DNA of 64,000 bases from positions 447,606,837 to 447,670,836 of the forward strand of contig NC_053392.1 in assembly GCF_905171765.1 (NCBI RefSeq), in the 5' to 3' direction. Of this stretch, positions 21,519 through 32,509 are shown piece by piece. Origin of the DNA: Bufo bufo (lineage: Eukaryota; Chordata; Amphibia; Anura; Bufonidae). Numbering within the stretch: position 1 is the first letter of the stretch; every line of letters starts with the position of its first letter. A program made the position numbers and the translations under genes. The notes beneath the pieces were generated by a model, which worked only from the letters and a program-made list of their open reading frames with translations, was not told the origin of the DNA and did not search any database.

Positions 21519-22410
21519 ATAGTGATAGAGGTTTTCCATATACCTACGTCCACAAAATTACTGCTTGAGGGTGATATATCAGCTTCAACTAACAACTGAT
21601 TGAGGCCTGCCATACATCAGCTTCCAAAAAATAGTGGAAGAGGTTTTCCATATATCTGCGTCCACAAAATTACTGCTTGAGGGTGATATACCAGCTTCAA
21701 CTAACAACTGATCGAGGCCTGCCATATATCAGCTTCCACAAAATAGTGATAGAGGTTTTCCATATACCTGCATTCATAAAATTACTGCTTGAGGGTGATA
21801 TACCAGCTTCAACTAACAACATATTGAGGCCTTCCATATATCAGCTTCCACAAAATAGTGATAGAGTTTTTCCATATACCTACGTCCACAAAATTATTGC
21901 TTGAGGGTGATATATCAGCTTCAACTAACAACTGATTGAGGCCTGCCATATATCAGCTTCCACAAAATAGTGATAGAGGTTTTCCATATACTTGCATCCA
22001 CAAAATTACTGCTTGAGGGTGATATACCAGCTTCAACTAACAACTGATTGAGGCCTTCCATATATCAGCTTCCACAAAATAGTGATAGAGGTTTTCCATA
22101 TACCTGCGTCCACAAAATACAGATTGCGGGTTTTTATATACCTGCTTCAACTAACAACTGATTGAGGCCTGCCATATATCAGCTTCCACAAAATAGTGAT
22201 AGAGGTTTTCCATATACCTGCGTCCACAAAATTACTGCTTAAGGGTGATATACCTGCTTCAACTAACAACTTATTGAGGCCTGCCATATATCAGCTTCCA
22301 CAAAATAGTAATAGAGGTTTTCCATATACCTACGTCCACAAAATTACTGCTTGAGGGTGATATAACAGCTTCAACTAAAAACTGATTGAGGCCTGCCATA
22401 TATCAGCTTC
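21519..22410. repeat. Tandem array, 112-bp unit, 8 copies
   Basis: ATAGTGATAGAGGTTTTCCA (or close variants) starts at 21519, 21631, 21743, 21855, 21967, 22079, 22193 and 22305; spacing is 112 bp except one of 114. Each unit also has TGCTTGAGGGTGATATACCA and CAACTGATTGAGGCCTGCCA. It lies between the hAT 5' end and its transposase. Confidence 0.92.
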
Positions 22411-22479
22411 CACAAATACTGCTCTTCTCTAGGGACTTTGGCACAGGGTCCTTTTGAAAAGAACAGGCAGAGGAAGAGG

Positions 22480-25164
22480 AAGGCAGGTGTGGTAGGGGTT
22501 GGGCAGGTGCACCAGGCTGGAGCCTAAGTGGGAAGTTGGAGAAAGTGTGTGCGATTATGTCAAAGGTTGGTTGTGGCTCACTCAGCCTTCCGCTTCTGCA
22601 CCCTCCTCATCCTCTGTATCTGCACCCTCCTCACTCTCTGCTGTGCACACCCCCAAAGACACCACCACCACCACCATAGCCCCTCTAGTCGAGTCAGAGG
22701 AAATATTTTCCCATCCATTCCCAGACCTTACCGATGCGCAGCCATTCTTGGCATCGGATGAGAAAGAGGAGGTAGCAACAGCCGCCACCCAGCGGTCTGA
22801 AGACAGTACCCAGATCAGTCCAAGGAGGGTGGTCCCCGCTGTTGCTGCCTACTCTGAGATCTCTAATGTCAGTGGTGGTGAAGGTGACAATGGCGTGTCG
22901 ATGGACGTCACGTGGGTGCCCACAAGAGAGGAAGAGGAGGAGAGTTCAGAGGGAGAGACGGAGCAGCAGATAGGGAGGAGAAGCATGCAGAAATCGCAGT
23001 GCACAGGAGGCAAAAAGCAGACTGCAAATGCATCTGGAGTGAGCCATCCACCATGCACGGTCACATCTGGCGCTCCCAGAACGCCGGCACATGGCTCCAC
23101 AGTGTGGGCTTTTTTTAACGTGTCAGCTGCTGATAATAGTGTTGACATCTGCAGCCTGTGCTGTCAATGCATAATTTGCTGTAAGCCCAACACTCACCTA
23201 GGGACGACCGCCTTAAGAAGGCACCTGGCCTCCCATCACCGAGCCCAATGGGAACAACACCGTCAGAACCCACAAAGCCACACTCCCGGCGCTCCACGTC
23301 CTGCCTCTTTTCCTTCTCCTTCCATTTGTCCTCCACTCCACCTTCCTCCTTGCCATCGTCGCATTCATCTGGCACAAGGCAGGCTTCCGTGGTCCAAATG
23401 ATCGAGCGTAAAAATGCCGTATAACCCTCTTGCCCAACGGCTGACCGCTGGCTTGTCGGAACTGCTAGTCCGCCAACTACTGCCATATAAATTGGTGGAG
23501 TGGGAGGCCTTTAGAAAATTTGTGGCCATTGGCACACCGCAATGGAAGGTCCCCGGAAGGAAATATTTCTACCAAAAGGGCATCCCAGAACTATATGGCC
23601 ACGTTCAGCGGCAAGTTAATATATCTCTGGTACACAGTGTCGGTGCCAAGATACATCTGACCACAGACACGTGGTCTAGCAAAACACAGGCAGGGTAGGT
23701 ACATAACTTTTACTGCCCACTGGGTGAACCTTCTGACGGCCATGAGCATGTAACCCGTGGCACCCATGTGGATTTGGTGTAACCGCCACAGATTGCATGC
23801 AGGCCAGCCTCTTCTCCTCCTCCTACTCCATCCTCCGTCTCCTCCTCGGCTGACTCCAACCTTTTCCACTGCTACCGCCTCTTCCGCTGCACCCCCCAAG
23901 CTCCCCAGAACCTATTTGACGTGCCTGGTGAGACGTTGCCATGCTGTGCTGCGGCTATTGTGCTAGGAAACCAAGAGCCACACTGGTCCTGCACTCCTTT
24001 TAGCTCTGCGGTCACAGGCCGATCAGTGGCTCCGCTCAATTTGACAGTTGGTAAAGTGGTCTGCGACAACGTTGCCAATCTGCTGAGCTCACTGAAACAG
24101 GGCAAAATGACACACGTGCCGTGCATGGCACACATCCTGAATTTAGTTGTGCAGTGATTCGTTCCCAAATACCCCGGGGTCAAGGAAGTCTTGTGGCAGG
24201 CCAGGAAAATCTCTGGCCTATTTAGAAGATCTTACACAGCCATGGCTCGCCTTGCTGACGTTCAGCGGCGACAACACTTGCCCATCAGACATCTGATTTG
24301 TGACAGCCCGACGCACTGGAACTACACTTTGTATATGTTTGATAGGCTGCTCCAGTAGAAACGTGCCGTTAACGACTACTTGTATGAACTCTGCGGCAGG
24401 ACAGGTTCTAGGGAGCTTGGTTTCTTTTCACCACACCAGTGGCTGCTCATGCACGCATGCAGACTTCTGCGGCCATTTGATGAGCTCACCAAACTGGTCA
24501 GTCACAGACAGGGCACTCCACCACTTCCAATTTAGTGCAAATGGGGGCCTTCATATTCCAGTGTTTGAAGAGGGACCCAGGTATAAAAATCATAAAGGTC
24601 AAGGACCTTTACTGGGTGGCAACGTACTTAGACCCCGGTACAAACACAAAATGGCGGACATGATACTAGCAATACAGAATGCAGCATTTCCAGACCATTT
24701 CCAGATGCTGTATTCTACTGTTGCGGGCACTGGCAGAGGAATTTCCACCCACAGCGAAAAGAGGGCGGTTTGAAGATGTGTTGGTCACTTCCCATATGAG
24801 ATCATTCTTGCAACCAACCCATCGACAGTCGCCCTCTGGATCCAGCCTCAGGGAATGCCTAGACCAACAGGTGTCCGACTACATCGGGTTAACGGACGAT
24901 GTGGACGCTCTGAGAAGCGAGTAAACCCTGGACTACTGAGTGTGCAGATTTGACCTGTGGCCAGAGCTGGCACAATTTGCCATGGAACTGTTGGCTTGCC
25001 CCTCTTCGAGTGTCCTGTCCGAAAGGACGTTCAGGGCAGCAGGGGGGATCATGACCGATAAGCGCACTCGCCTAGCTCACGACAATGTGGACTACCTTAC
25101 ATTTTTAAAAATGAATGAGGCATGGATCTCGGAAGAATTCAACACCTGTGATGACTACGTGTAA
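22480..25164 (+). pseudogene. hAT transposase, second family, heavily broken
   Basis: The frame from 22499 to 23401 reads an acidic Ser/Thr-rich N-terminus and then a BED finger (VWAFFNVSAADNSVDICSLC… ending TALRRHLASHH, about residues 203-251). After a stop the same frame resumes at 23414 with the start of the catalytic region (KIHLTTDTWSSKTQ, first Asp). Further pieces follow: VGKVVCDNVANLLSS (second Asp) with PCMAHILNLVVQ near 24050-24155, and LWPELAQFAMELLACPSSSV, ERTFRAAGG (dimerisation block) ending at 25164. Several stops and frame changes separate the pieces, and the middle (24160-24930) is poorly conserved. The first open frame starts at TTG, not a true start. Dead copy. Confidence 0.82.
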
Positions 25165-25872
25165 TTGAATTTTCTCATGCCAGTCCACACATATCCGCCA
25201 CCAAGAGAACAAAGAATGGTCCTTTCTTTATGTACATATAGCGGCATAAAATAGTGTAGGGGCCTGTACTGGCCGACAGTTACATTTCTATCCTGTGACC
25301 GCCTAATGTACCTCCAGCCACAGAATCCAAAATTCTTTGCTGTCAGGTGAATGCCTATTGGCTAATTTTTGGGGCTTGTACTGGCCGACAGTTAAATTTT
25401 TTATCTCTAGCCACATACTCACACCCTTGTCTCACTCCTCTGCCTCTCATTATGGTGGCGTATGAACCGGATTCACCATAAGGACCTTCTAATGTCACAG
25501 GGTCATGTGACTGTGCCCCCAACCTCGTACTGTGCCCTCTTATATCCTGTATTGTGCCCTCTTACCACACCCTGTGCAGTGCCCCTAGTCAATCCCTCAC
25601 TGTGTTCTCTTATACTCTTTTATCCGGTCACTTTATGGCGGTGTTATCCAGTCACTGTACAGAGGTGTTATTCGGTCAATGTATGGTGGTGGTATCCAAT
25701 ATCTGGATGGCCATAACTTTATCCCTTTCCCTGCCCACGCCATCCTTTTTAAGACCTGACATGAGCGTGAAAAATATGCAGATTGCGGTGCTAAGGACCT
25801 TTGCGCCACAATCTGTGTCAGAAATACGCCTAATATAGGCGTATTTCTATATAATAAATGACAACCTAATTG

Positions 25873-26190
25873 CATTATTATTCGGGGGTAGGGCTAATAT
25901 CTCAATCTTATATCATATATATATAAATGAGTTTCTGTCTGTCTAGACGTCTGTCTGGACGTTCTTTATGCGCGACTGGACTGATCTTCACCAAATTTGG
26001 CACACAGGTACATCAGGTGTCCGGGAAGGTGTCTCAGCTCTCTAGGACGTACCATTTTTGAGATATTCCCAAAAAATGACCCACATTAGCCAATAAAAGC
26101 CTGCAAGTCTTTCTCTTCAAATCCCAACTGCCATAAACACAGTTTTACTCCAGGTTTCCATAACAACCCAGCCATTTTTATTTACTGCTT
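25873..26190. repeat. Dispersed repeat with a CTTCACCAAATTTGGCACAC block
   Basis: TATATAAATGAGTTTCTGTC followed by GTCTGTCTAGACGTCTGTC and GATCTTCACCAAATTTGGCA is a recurring non-coding repeat theme in animal genomes, sometimes tied to Helitron-like elements. No Rep/helicase coding is present and the ends are unclear, so no superfamily is claimed. Confidence 0.4.
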
Positions 26191-27345
26191 AAAGGGGCGG
26201 GCGCTGTGGAGGTCACTGTTTTTAAAGGGGCGGTCACAGTGGAGGTCACTGTTATTAAAGGGGTGGGCACTGTGGATGTCACTGTTATTAAATTGGCGGG
26301 CACTGTGGAGGTCACTGTTATTAAAGGGGCGGGCGCTATGAAGGTCACTTATTAAATGGGCGGGCACTGTGGAGGTCACTGTTATTAAATGGGCGGTCAC
26401 AGTGGAGGTAACTGTTATTAAAGGGGCGGGCAATGTGGAGGTCACTGTTATTAAATGGGCACTGTGGAGGTCACTGTTATTAAAGGGGCGGGCGCTATGA
26501 AGGTCCCTGTTAAAGGGGCAGTCACTGTGAAAGTCACTGTTAAAGGGGCGGTCACTGTGAAAGTCACTGTTAAAGGCGCGGTCATTGTGAAAGTCACTGT
26601 TAAAATGGCGGGCACTATAAAAGTCACTGTTAAAGGAGTGGTCACTGTTAAAGGGGCGGTTAAGGGGGTGGTCACTGTTAAAGTCACTGTTAAAGGGGCG
26701 GTCACTGTGAAAGTCACTGTTGAAGGGGCGGTCACTGTGAAAGTCACTGTTAAAGGCGCGGTCATTGTGAAAGTCACTGTTAAAATGGCGGGCACTGTGA
26801 AAGTCACTGTTAAAGGGGTGGTCACTGTTAAAGGGGCGGTTAATGGGGTGGTCACTGTTAAAGTCACTGTTAAAGGGGCGGTCACTGTGAAAGTCACTGT
26901 TGAAGGGGCGCTCACTGTGAAAGTCACTGTTAAAGGGGTGGTCACTGTGAAAGTCACTGTTAAAGGGGTGGCCACTGTGAAAGTCACTGTTAAAGGTGTG
27001 GTCACTGTGAATTTCACTGTTAAAGGGGCAGTCACTGTAAAAGTCACTGTTAAAAATGCGGTCACTGTGAAAGTCATTGTTAGAGGGGCAGTCACTGTGA
27101 AAGTCACTGTTAGAGGGGCAGTCACTGTGAAATTCAGTGTTAAAGGGGCGGTTACTGTGAAAGTCACTGTTAAAGGGGCGGGCACTGTGGAGGTCTCTGT
27201 TAAAGGCATGGGCACTGTGGAAGTCACTGTTAAACAGGCAGGCACTGTGAAGGTCACTTTTAAAGGGGTGGCCACTATGAAGGTCACTGTTAAAGGGGTG
27301 GTCAAGCTAAATGGGCAGGCACTTTGGAGGTCACAGTTAAAGGCA
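26191..27345. repeat. 30-bp minisatellite, roughly 35-40 copies
   Basis: The core unit AAAGGGGCGGTCACTGTGAA plus AGTCACTGTT is 30 bp. The left portion (26191-26500) has longer, less regular units with GGAGGTCACTGTTATT; the centre is very regular. Because 30 is a multiple of three and the unit lacks stops in some frames, 403 codons are open on + and 284 on -, both as 10-residue repeats of Val, Thr, Lys, Gly or Ala. Judged repeat products, not genes. Confidence 0.92.
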
Positions 27346-27359
27346 GACCATGCAGCTGC

Positions 27360-27987
27360 TATGGGGCCCGTGGCATGGGGGCCCCAGGGCGCATGGAATG
27401 TTTTAGATTGTCCGATCAGCAGCAGACCCTCATCCGTAATTATTAGATGGTCAGCTCAGCAGCAGACCCTCACCCCTAATGTTTTAGAGGGTCACCATCA
27501 GACCCTTGCTCCTAATGTTTTTGAGGGTCACCAACAGGCCATCAATCATAATTTTTCAAGGGTGCGTATGATGCCCTCCTTTGTGTGTAATAATGGGTGT
27601 ATTGGAGTGCTGGTTCCTTGTAATTTTTGGCAGCCATTTCACTTAGTGCATAGACTTTATGACTGAGTCCCACCACCTGAACAATTGCACCACAATGTGA
27701 ATGAGGTCCTTCTTTATGTGACATACAGGTTGTATCGGAGTGCCTCTTCCTTGTAATTTTTGGCAGCACTTGCACTTTATATACAAGTAAATATGCAGGA
27801 AAGAATGTTTCCTAACAATTTTTCCTCTAAAATCAATTTTATCTTCGGTTTTGTACGTATTGTCAGAATGTAAAAGTGGCACACTACTCGGATAACATCG
27901 TTCCCAGCAGCGACCTGGGAGTCCAAGATGCATCCAGACATCGTCCCCATGCTGTTTCTAAACCATTTCAGTGGTGTTTCCATCCAT
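27360..27987 (-). mobile_element. hAT-like terminus (copy 2), inner part
   Basis: Reverse complement of 6920-7640: the 41-bp minisatellite units (27400-27545), TTGTAATTTTTGGCAGCAC, CCTAACAATTTTTCCTCTAA and GTGGTGTTTCCATCCATTTA. The terminus of this copy lies further right, at 29066-29203, because another sequence was inserted at about 27990. Confidence 0.7.
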
Positions 27988-28209
27988 TTATGACCTTTTC
28001 CTGTTTTTATTATTATTGTTTTTAAATATTATCTGCTCCTGAGAAAGGTGTATTACTACAAGTAGCCCCCGAAACGCATTGTGCTACATTTCAGTGGTGT
28101 TTCCATCCATTTATGACCTTTTCCTGTTTTTATTATTATTGTTTTTAAATATTATCTGCTCCTGAGAAAGGTGTATTACTATAAGTAGCCCCGAAACGTG
28201 TTGCGCTAC
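27964..28209. repeat. 123-bp direct duplication
   Basis: CATTTCAGTGGTGTTTCC begins at 27964 and again at 28087; the two copies run to GCATTGTGCTA and GTGTTGCGCTA. The unit spans the junction between the hAT terminus and the inserted sequence, so the duplication is younger than the insertion. Confidence 0.9.
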
Positions 28210-29060
28210 ATATTACTGATTAAAAGAGATTTACCAGAAGCCCTGGAGGTGTGTGCTGCCATGAATCTCCACCATGCTACATGCGATCCTGGCCGGGGGG
28301 GTTAACGTCCCAGGTGTCTTGAGCTTTATCCTGGAACAACCCTCCAGTGAAGTTAGTTGATATTTAGATTTATTTTATTTACTTATTATTTGCTATCTAT
28401 TTCTCTGAGACCTTTTTGTTTTTATCAGATTCTGTTTCTATTTTCACAACAAAGGGACCACCATTTCTTATCCCCTAAGCAGAAGGGACTATCGTTTCAC
28501 AGCGTATAGGCTATCGTTTCACCGCATATATCCATCTCATCTTGTATTTATATGCGTGTAATTTGGGTACTTGCCCTAATAGGTTTATATATAAATTTCA
28601 ATCTGACTGGGCACCCACGGTTTAATTTTCACCACCTATCATTCCCCTGCTACCATCATCACGGGACCACTGATTATTTAGGGATTGGCGCTACACCCAT
28701 CCACCTGCTCCTCTTTTCCCCTTTCTCTTCCCTATCCCATCTCCCCTATATCAATGTGACAGTGGGTAGACATCTAGCCTAGACCTTTGCCACTCTTTTA
28801 CTGTCATCTTTTTTGTCTGTCTCTTACATCCTGATGATCAAGTATTAAGCTTTTGCTAACACTTTTTTAGCTGCCTTCCCTTCTATTTGGTGACTTCTTT
28901 TTTGGCTTCATTTACTACTACTCCTTGATTTAGTCCATCACTGTAGGCACCCTAGGTTGCGCAACCTCTCCATGGTTCTTCTTAACCCCTGGAACTTTTG
29001 TGTAACCTCCTCCTCTCTTTATTTTTCTCCTATACGTTTCTTTTTTTTTTTCCTGTGAAC
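27990..29060. mobile_element. Unclassified insertion within the hAT terminus
   Basis: This 1-kb stretch separates two halves of the hAT-like terminus that are contiguous in the copy at 6757. TTTTCCTG occurs at both junctions, a possible target duplication, but the T-rich context weakens it. It carries CCGAAACGCATTGTGCTAC near its left end, a motif shared by many amphibian retroelement-like repeats, and is T-rich at both ends. No protein was recognised. Confidence 0.45.
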
Positions 29061-29065
29061 CCGAC

Positions 29066-29203
29066 ACCCTCCCCTCTTCAGAACAGGGGCTGCCTGGTTT
29101 AATGCTCAGGTTCTCCCATTGACTTCCATTGAGACGAGAATCCCAAAGTGTTCTACTCGAGCACCCGAGCAATCGAGCACTTTGGTGCTTGATTAACACT
29201 AGT
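29066..29203 (-). mobile_element. hAT-like terminus (copy 2), outer end
   Basis: The reverse of the family start at 6757: GAACAGGGGCTGCCTGG, CTCGAGCACCCGAGCAATCG and the end CTTTGGTGCTTGATTAACACT. It abuts the gypsy fragment directly, so one of the two was truncated by the other. Confidence 0.7.
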
Positions 29204-29205
29204 GG

Positions 29206-31188
29206 CCGCCAGATAATCCTTAAACTTCTCAGTTACAGCCCATACCAAGGCTAGGAAATTTTTAAAGAGCTATAATTCTGGTAATATCACTCCGGTTCTC
29301 GTAAAGACCTGCTAACATAGGCGATGACCCTTTCAGTTCCGGCTTGTGTCTGAGATAGTACGACTCCTAAACCTTTCTTACTGTACTTGCGTCAGTATAG
29401 AGGCAGAATGGCAGGCTATAGTCAGGATAGCCCAGGACCAGTGGCTCTGTAAGTTTCTCTTTTAACCGTTGGAAAGAAGTCTCTTGCTCTTCATTCCACT
29501 CTACCGGTATCTTAGCATTCCGACAGCCTTTGGGATGACCCTTCAAAAGCTCCTGGATAGACTTCGCAATTTGAGCGAAGTGTGGGATAAATCTCCAGTA
29601 GTAACTAGCAAATCCTAGAAGGCTCTTGACCTCTTTGACTGTCTTAGGAGCGGGCCAGCTTTGTACTGCTGCTATCTTATCAGGGTCCGGTTTCACGCCC
29701 TCCGCACTCACAACATGTCCAAGATATTTCACTTGGGGATTTAGTAAGTGGCACTTTGAAGGCTTTACTTTGAATCCATATTGGGTCAGAGTCTGGAATG
29801 CCTCTGCAAAGTGCTGTATATGCTCTTCGTAGGTTCTTGAGTAGACGGTCTCAAAGTTTTTGTGTCAAAGACTCCATGAGTCTCTGAAATGTCCCTGGGG
29901 CGTTGCACAGCCCTAATGGCATGTAATTGAACTCGAGCAAACCCATTGGGGTAGTGAAAGCTATTTTCTCTTTATCCTCTGGTGCCATGGGGACTTGCCA
30001 ATAGCCACTAGTTAGATCCAGGGTTGAGAAATAAGCAGCAGATCCCATGGCCGCTAGAGACTCCTCAATTCGTAGCAGGGGTTACGCATCCTTGTGCGGT
30101 ATGTTGTTGATCTTGCGGTAATCCACACAGAAACCGATGACCTTTTTTTTTTTTACCAGGACCAAAGGGGCCGCCCAGGGAATGTGACTATCCTGGATGA
30201 CATTAGCTGTCTTCATGTCCGGAACCATCTTCTTCAACTGCTGGTATAGGGCTAGGCACTGGCCTATATCTCTTTTTGATTGGAGGATGAGTGCCGGTGG
30301 AATTAGTATGCTTTATTTGACTTGTTTGACCATAGTCCAGGGGGTGTTTGCTGAAGACTTGGTGTTGTTCCTTGGCTAAGTCCAGGACACCTTTGATCTG
30401 TTCTGCAGAGGTGGTGGCATCTCCAATATGTAGTTGGGCCTACCAGGGCTGCTCAGGCAGGTCTTTGGCTGCATCCGCCGTTTGCAGAGATTGTTGTGGA
30501 GCAGCAGTAGGGGGATCCAGGACATCTTGCAGACGGACATGATACAGACTCGCCACTGAATAGTACTTTTTTAATTCTACGACTTTATCACTTAGATTGA
30601 CCAGGAGTATGGGTACATTTCCGCTCGACACAGTGACCAAGCTCCTAGCGACTACGAAACGGGGATGATCTTGTAGCTGCAGGGGTTCCACTAGGGCTTG
30701 GTAATCCTGACCTCGGACACTGATGCAAGCCCTGCACCATATTAGAGTCTAAAAGGCTGAGCATCCTTGGCAGATTTCACCCTGTCGCTTGCTGAATTTT
30801 TGTTGGGCAGCTAGCACCTGGATAGTCTGGTTTATGATGCATTGAGTCACACAGGGTGTGGTCAGTAGGCTTTTCTTCAAGGCTTCCAGCACTTCAGTGT
30901 ATCAGTTGCCGAGTACATTCATCCCCCGGACCACAGGGCAATTGTCATCTTCCGGGACCTGAATCACGACTTCCCCTTGGTGTAGGAGTTCGGTATTTTT
31001 GATCTGTAGGGTAGGTTCCCAATAGCCTAATAATCAGCACTGGTTGGCCATTGGTAGCTATGATGTGGAGCCGGGATTTCAGGGGTTGCATCAGCTGGGC
31101 TCCGTTCCGGCATTTTTCAAATGTGGATTGACGGATGGTAGTCACTTGAGAACCGGTATCAATCAAAGCAGAAAACATTACTCCATTG
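29206..31188 (-). pseudogene. Gypsy pol remnant (protease, RT, RNase H)
   Basis: Starting near 31188, SALIDTGSQVTTIRQ is the aspartic protease active-site block. The linker follows to about 30110. The reverse transcriptase palm is seen as YFSTLDLTSGYWQVPMA (first catalytic Asp) and MPLGLCNAPGTFQRLME. The YxDD catalytic box is deleted at about 29848, where the frame also breaks. The thumb (KYLGHVVSAEGVKPDP, LLGFASYYWRFIPHF) and the start of RNase H (LYTDAST) follow, then a frame change and further RNase H to 29206. Integrase is absent. The loss of YxDD makes it inactive. Confidence 0.85.
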
Positions 31189-31196
31189 TTGGTGAC

Positions 31197-31486
31197 TAGT
31201 GATGAGCAGCAGGGGCAATATTCAAATTTGCGATATTCCACGAATATTTGGGTGAATATTCGCCATATATTCGAGAATTTGTGATCTCCATTACGAAAAT
31301 TCGCAATCAACACTACTCCTAAAATCAAAGATATTGCAGCCTTCTCATTGGCCCACAAGCTAGAAGCAGGGATGGATCATGTGTACTGTTTTAAAAAAAA
31401 ATCTTGAATATTCGAAATTACGAATATATCACTATATTCTAAATATTCGCGAATTCTCAAAGTGCAAATATTCGCGATCAAGACTA
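31197..31486. mobile_element. hAT-type MITE inside the gypsy, 290 bp
   Basis: Ends TAGTGATGAGC and (reversed) TAGTCTTGATC are flanked by TTGGTGAC at 31189-31196 and 31487-31494, an exact 8-bp duplication. The interior is rich in ATATTCG/CGAATAT. The gypsy protease reading continues across it, so the MITE is the younger insertion. Confidence 0.9.
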
Positions 31487-31639
31487 TTGGTGACTTCAAC
31501 CACGGGGCAGGCACCCACGTATCTAGGCATGAAAGCTGGATCTTCGGGACCTAGCATTCGTCCTCCTGAGGTTCGGTCCTTGGCCTCAGGGGATACCTGT
31601 TTAACTGCCAGCAGTCCCTTTCGGTGTGTCCATGCCAGT

Positions 31640-32340
31640 AGTCCCTTTCTCAGCCTTGGGCTACTGTTCCAGTTGCTCTAGCTGCTTCCTCATCCTCTCC
31701 ATAGTCTCAGCTAGGAGGGAGACTTGAGCAGTCAGGGCTGCAACAGCATCTGGTACAGGTGCCTGAGCCCCACACTCCGCTATCTGGCTGTGTGCAGTAG
31801 GTCGTAAGACGGGGCATGCCTTCCTGTCTTCAGGAGGTTCAGAATTAGGACTTTCCCCCAGGATGCCGATAGCAAGCTCCTTAAAATCCAAGAAGGGGTA
31901 TCTGGGTGCTGAGCTGGCAGCATCTTCAGCTGACGTTTGAGAGATTTGTCGAGGACACCTTCAATAAACTGCTCTCTGAGGGTCTTCTTTTGTCCCTCAG
32001 CTTCACGGGGATCTATGTGGATAACTGCCCGCAGGGCTACCTGCAGGGACAGGGCAAAGTCTCTTAAAGTCTTCTTCGACTGCTGCCGTTTCCCAAAGAA
32101 GCGCATCTTAAGTTCAAAGGCGGTCCTAATTTCAAAGGTGGTACTGAGTTGTTCTAGGATCCGCTAAGCTGTTTTTTGCTCTGGCCGAGGCCAGGACTTA
32201 ACCTCCTGGAGCGCAGCTCCCTGTGACTGGCCAATCAGGATTTTCACTTTGTGGTCTGGAGATACTGGATATAGCTTAAACGTAGCCAACATTTTTATCA
32301 TGAGGTTCCCCTGCATAACATGGGAGCCAAGGTGCTCCAA
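31640..32340 (-). pseudogene. Gypsy gag remnant
   Basis: Minus-strand pieces read LATFKLYPVSPDHKVKILIG and EVKSWPRPEQKTA, then a stop, then MRFFGKRQQSKKTLRDFALS, LREQFIEGVLDKSLKRQLKM and, after a frame change, LAIGILGESPN. This is the capsid-like region of a Ty3/gypsy Gag. No CCHC zinc knuckle was found. Position upstream of the protease supports the call. Inactive. Confidence 0.75.
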
Positions 32341-32449
32341 AGTAGTATGGCATAGTAAGAGGCATGACGCAGGCGGCTGCAGCTGCTGCTGGGGGATCAC
32401 TGCAGTCCAAATGGGCGCTATCCTCGCTGTCATGCCGGCAGAATGCACA

Positions 32450-32509
32450 TTGCCGGTGTCCGTGTTTTGCGGATCCGCAAAACACTTACGGACGTGTGAA
32501 TGGACCCTC
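32450..32509. mobile_element. MITE terminus (foldback family)
   Basis: Contains the palindrome GTTTTGCGGATCCGCAAAAC and ends ACGGACGTGTGAATGGACCC, matching the right end of the MITE at 43803-44108. The left end is missing. Confidence 0.6.

Larger units (their letters stand above)
21090..25860 (+). mobile_element. Second hAT family element, decayed
   Basis: The left part has GGTTCGCCCGGCGGTTGG and TGCGAACATATGGCGAT, the subterminal motifs of a family whose end also appears reversed at 36290-36630. A 112-bp array and a BED-finger transposase pseudogene follow, then a 3' region with CTTGTACTGGCCGACAGTTA repeated twice (about 25265 and 25375). Outer ends are approximate and no target duplication was found. 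Confidence 0.7.
29206..32340 (-). mobile_element. Ty3/gypsy retrotransposon, decayed, minus strand
   Basis: Gag, protease, reverse transcriptase and RNase H remnants follow in the expected order on the minus strand. No LTR was recognised on either side: the 3' side stops at 29206 against a hAT end, before the integrase. A 290-bp MITE interrupts the protease region. All coding parts contain stops and frame changes. Confidence 0.85.

Noticed and set aside
26455..27666. 403-codon plus-strand frame of Val/Lys/Gly decapeptides and the 284-codon minus-strand counterpart
   Set aside because: Both follow from a 30-bp repeat lacking stops; open frames on both strands of the same repeat are expected by chance.
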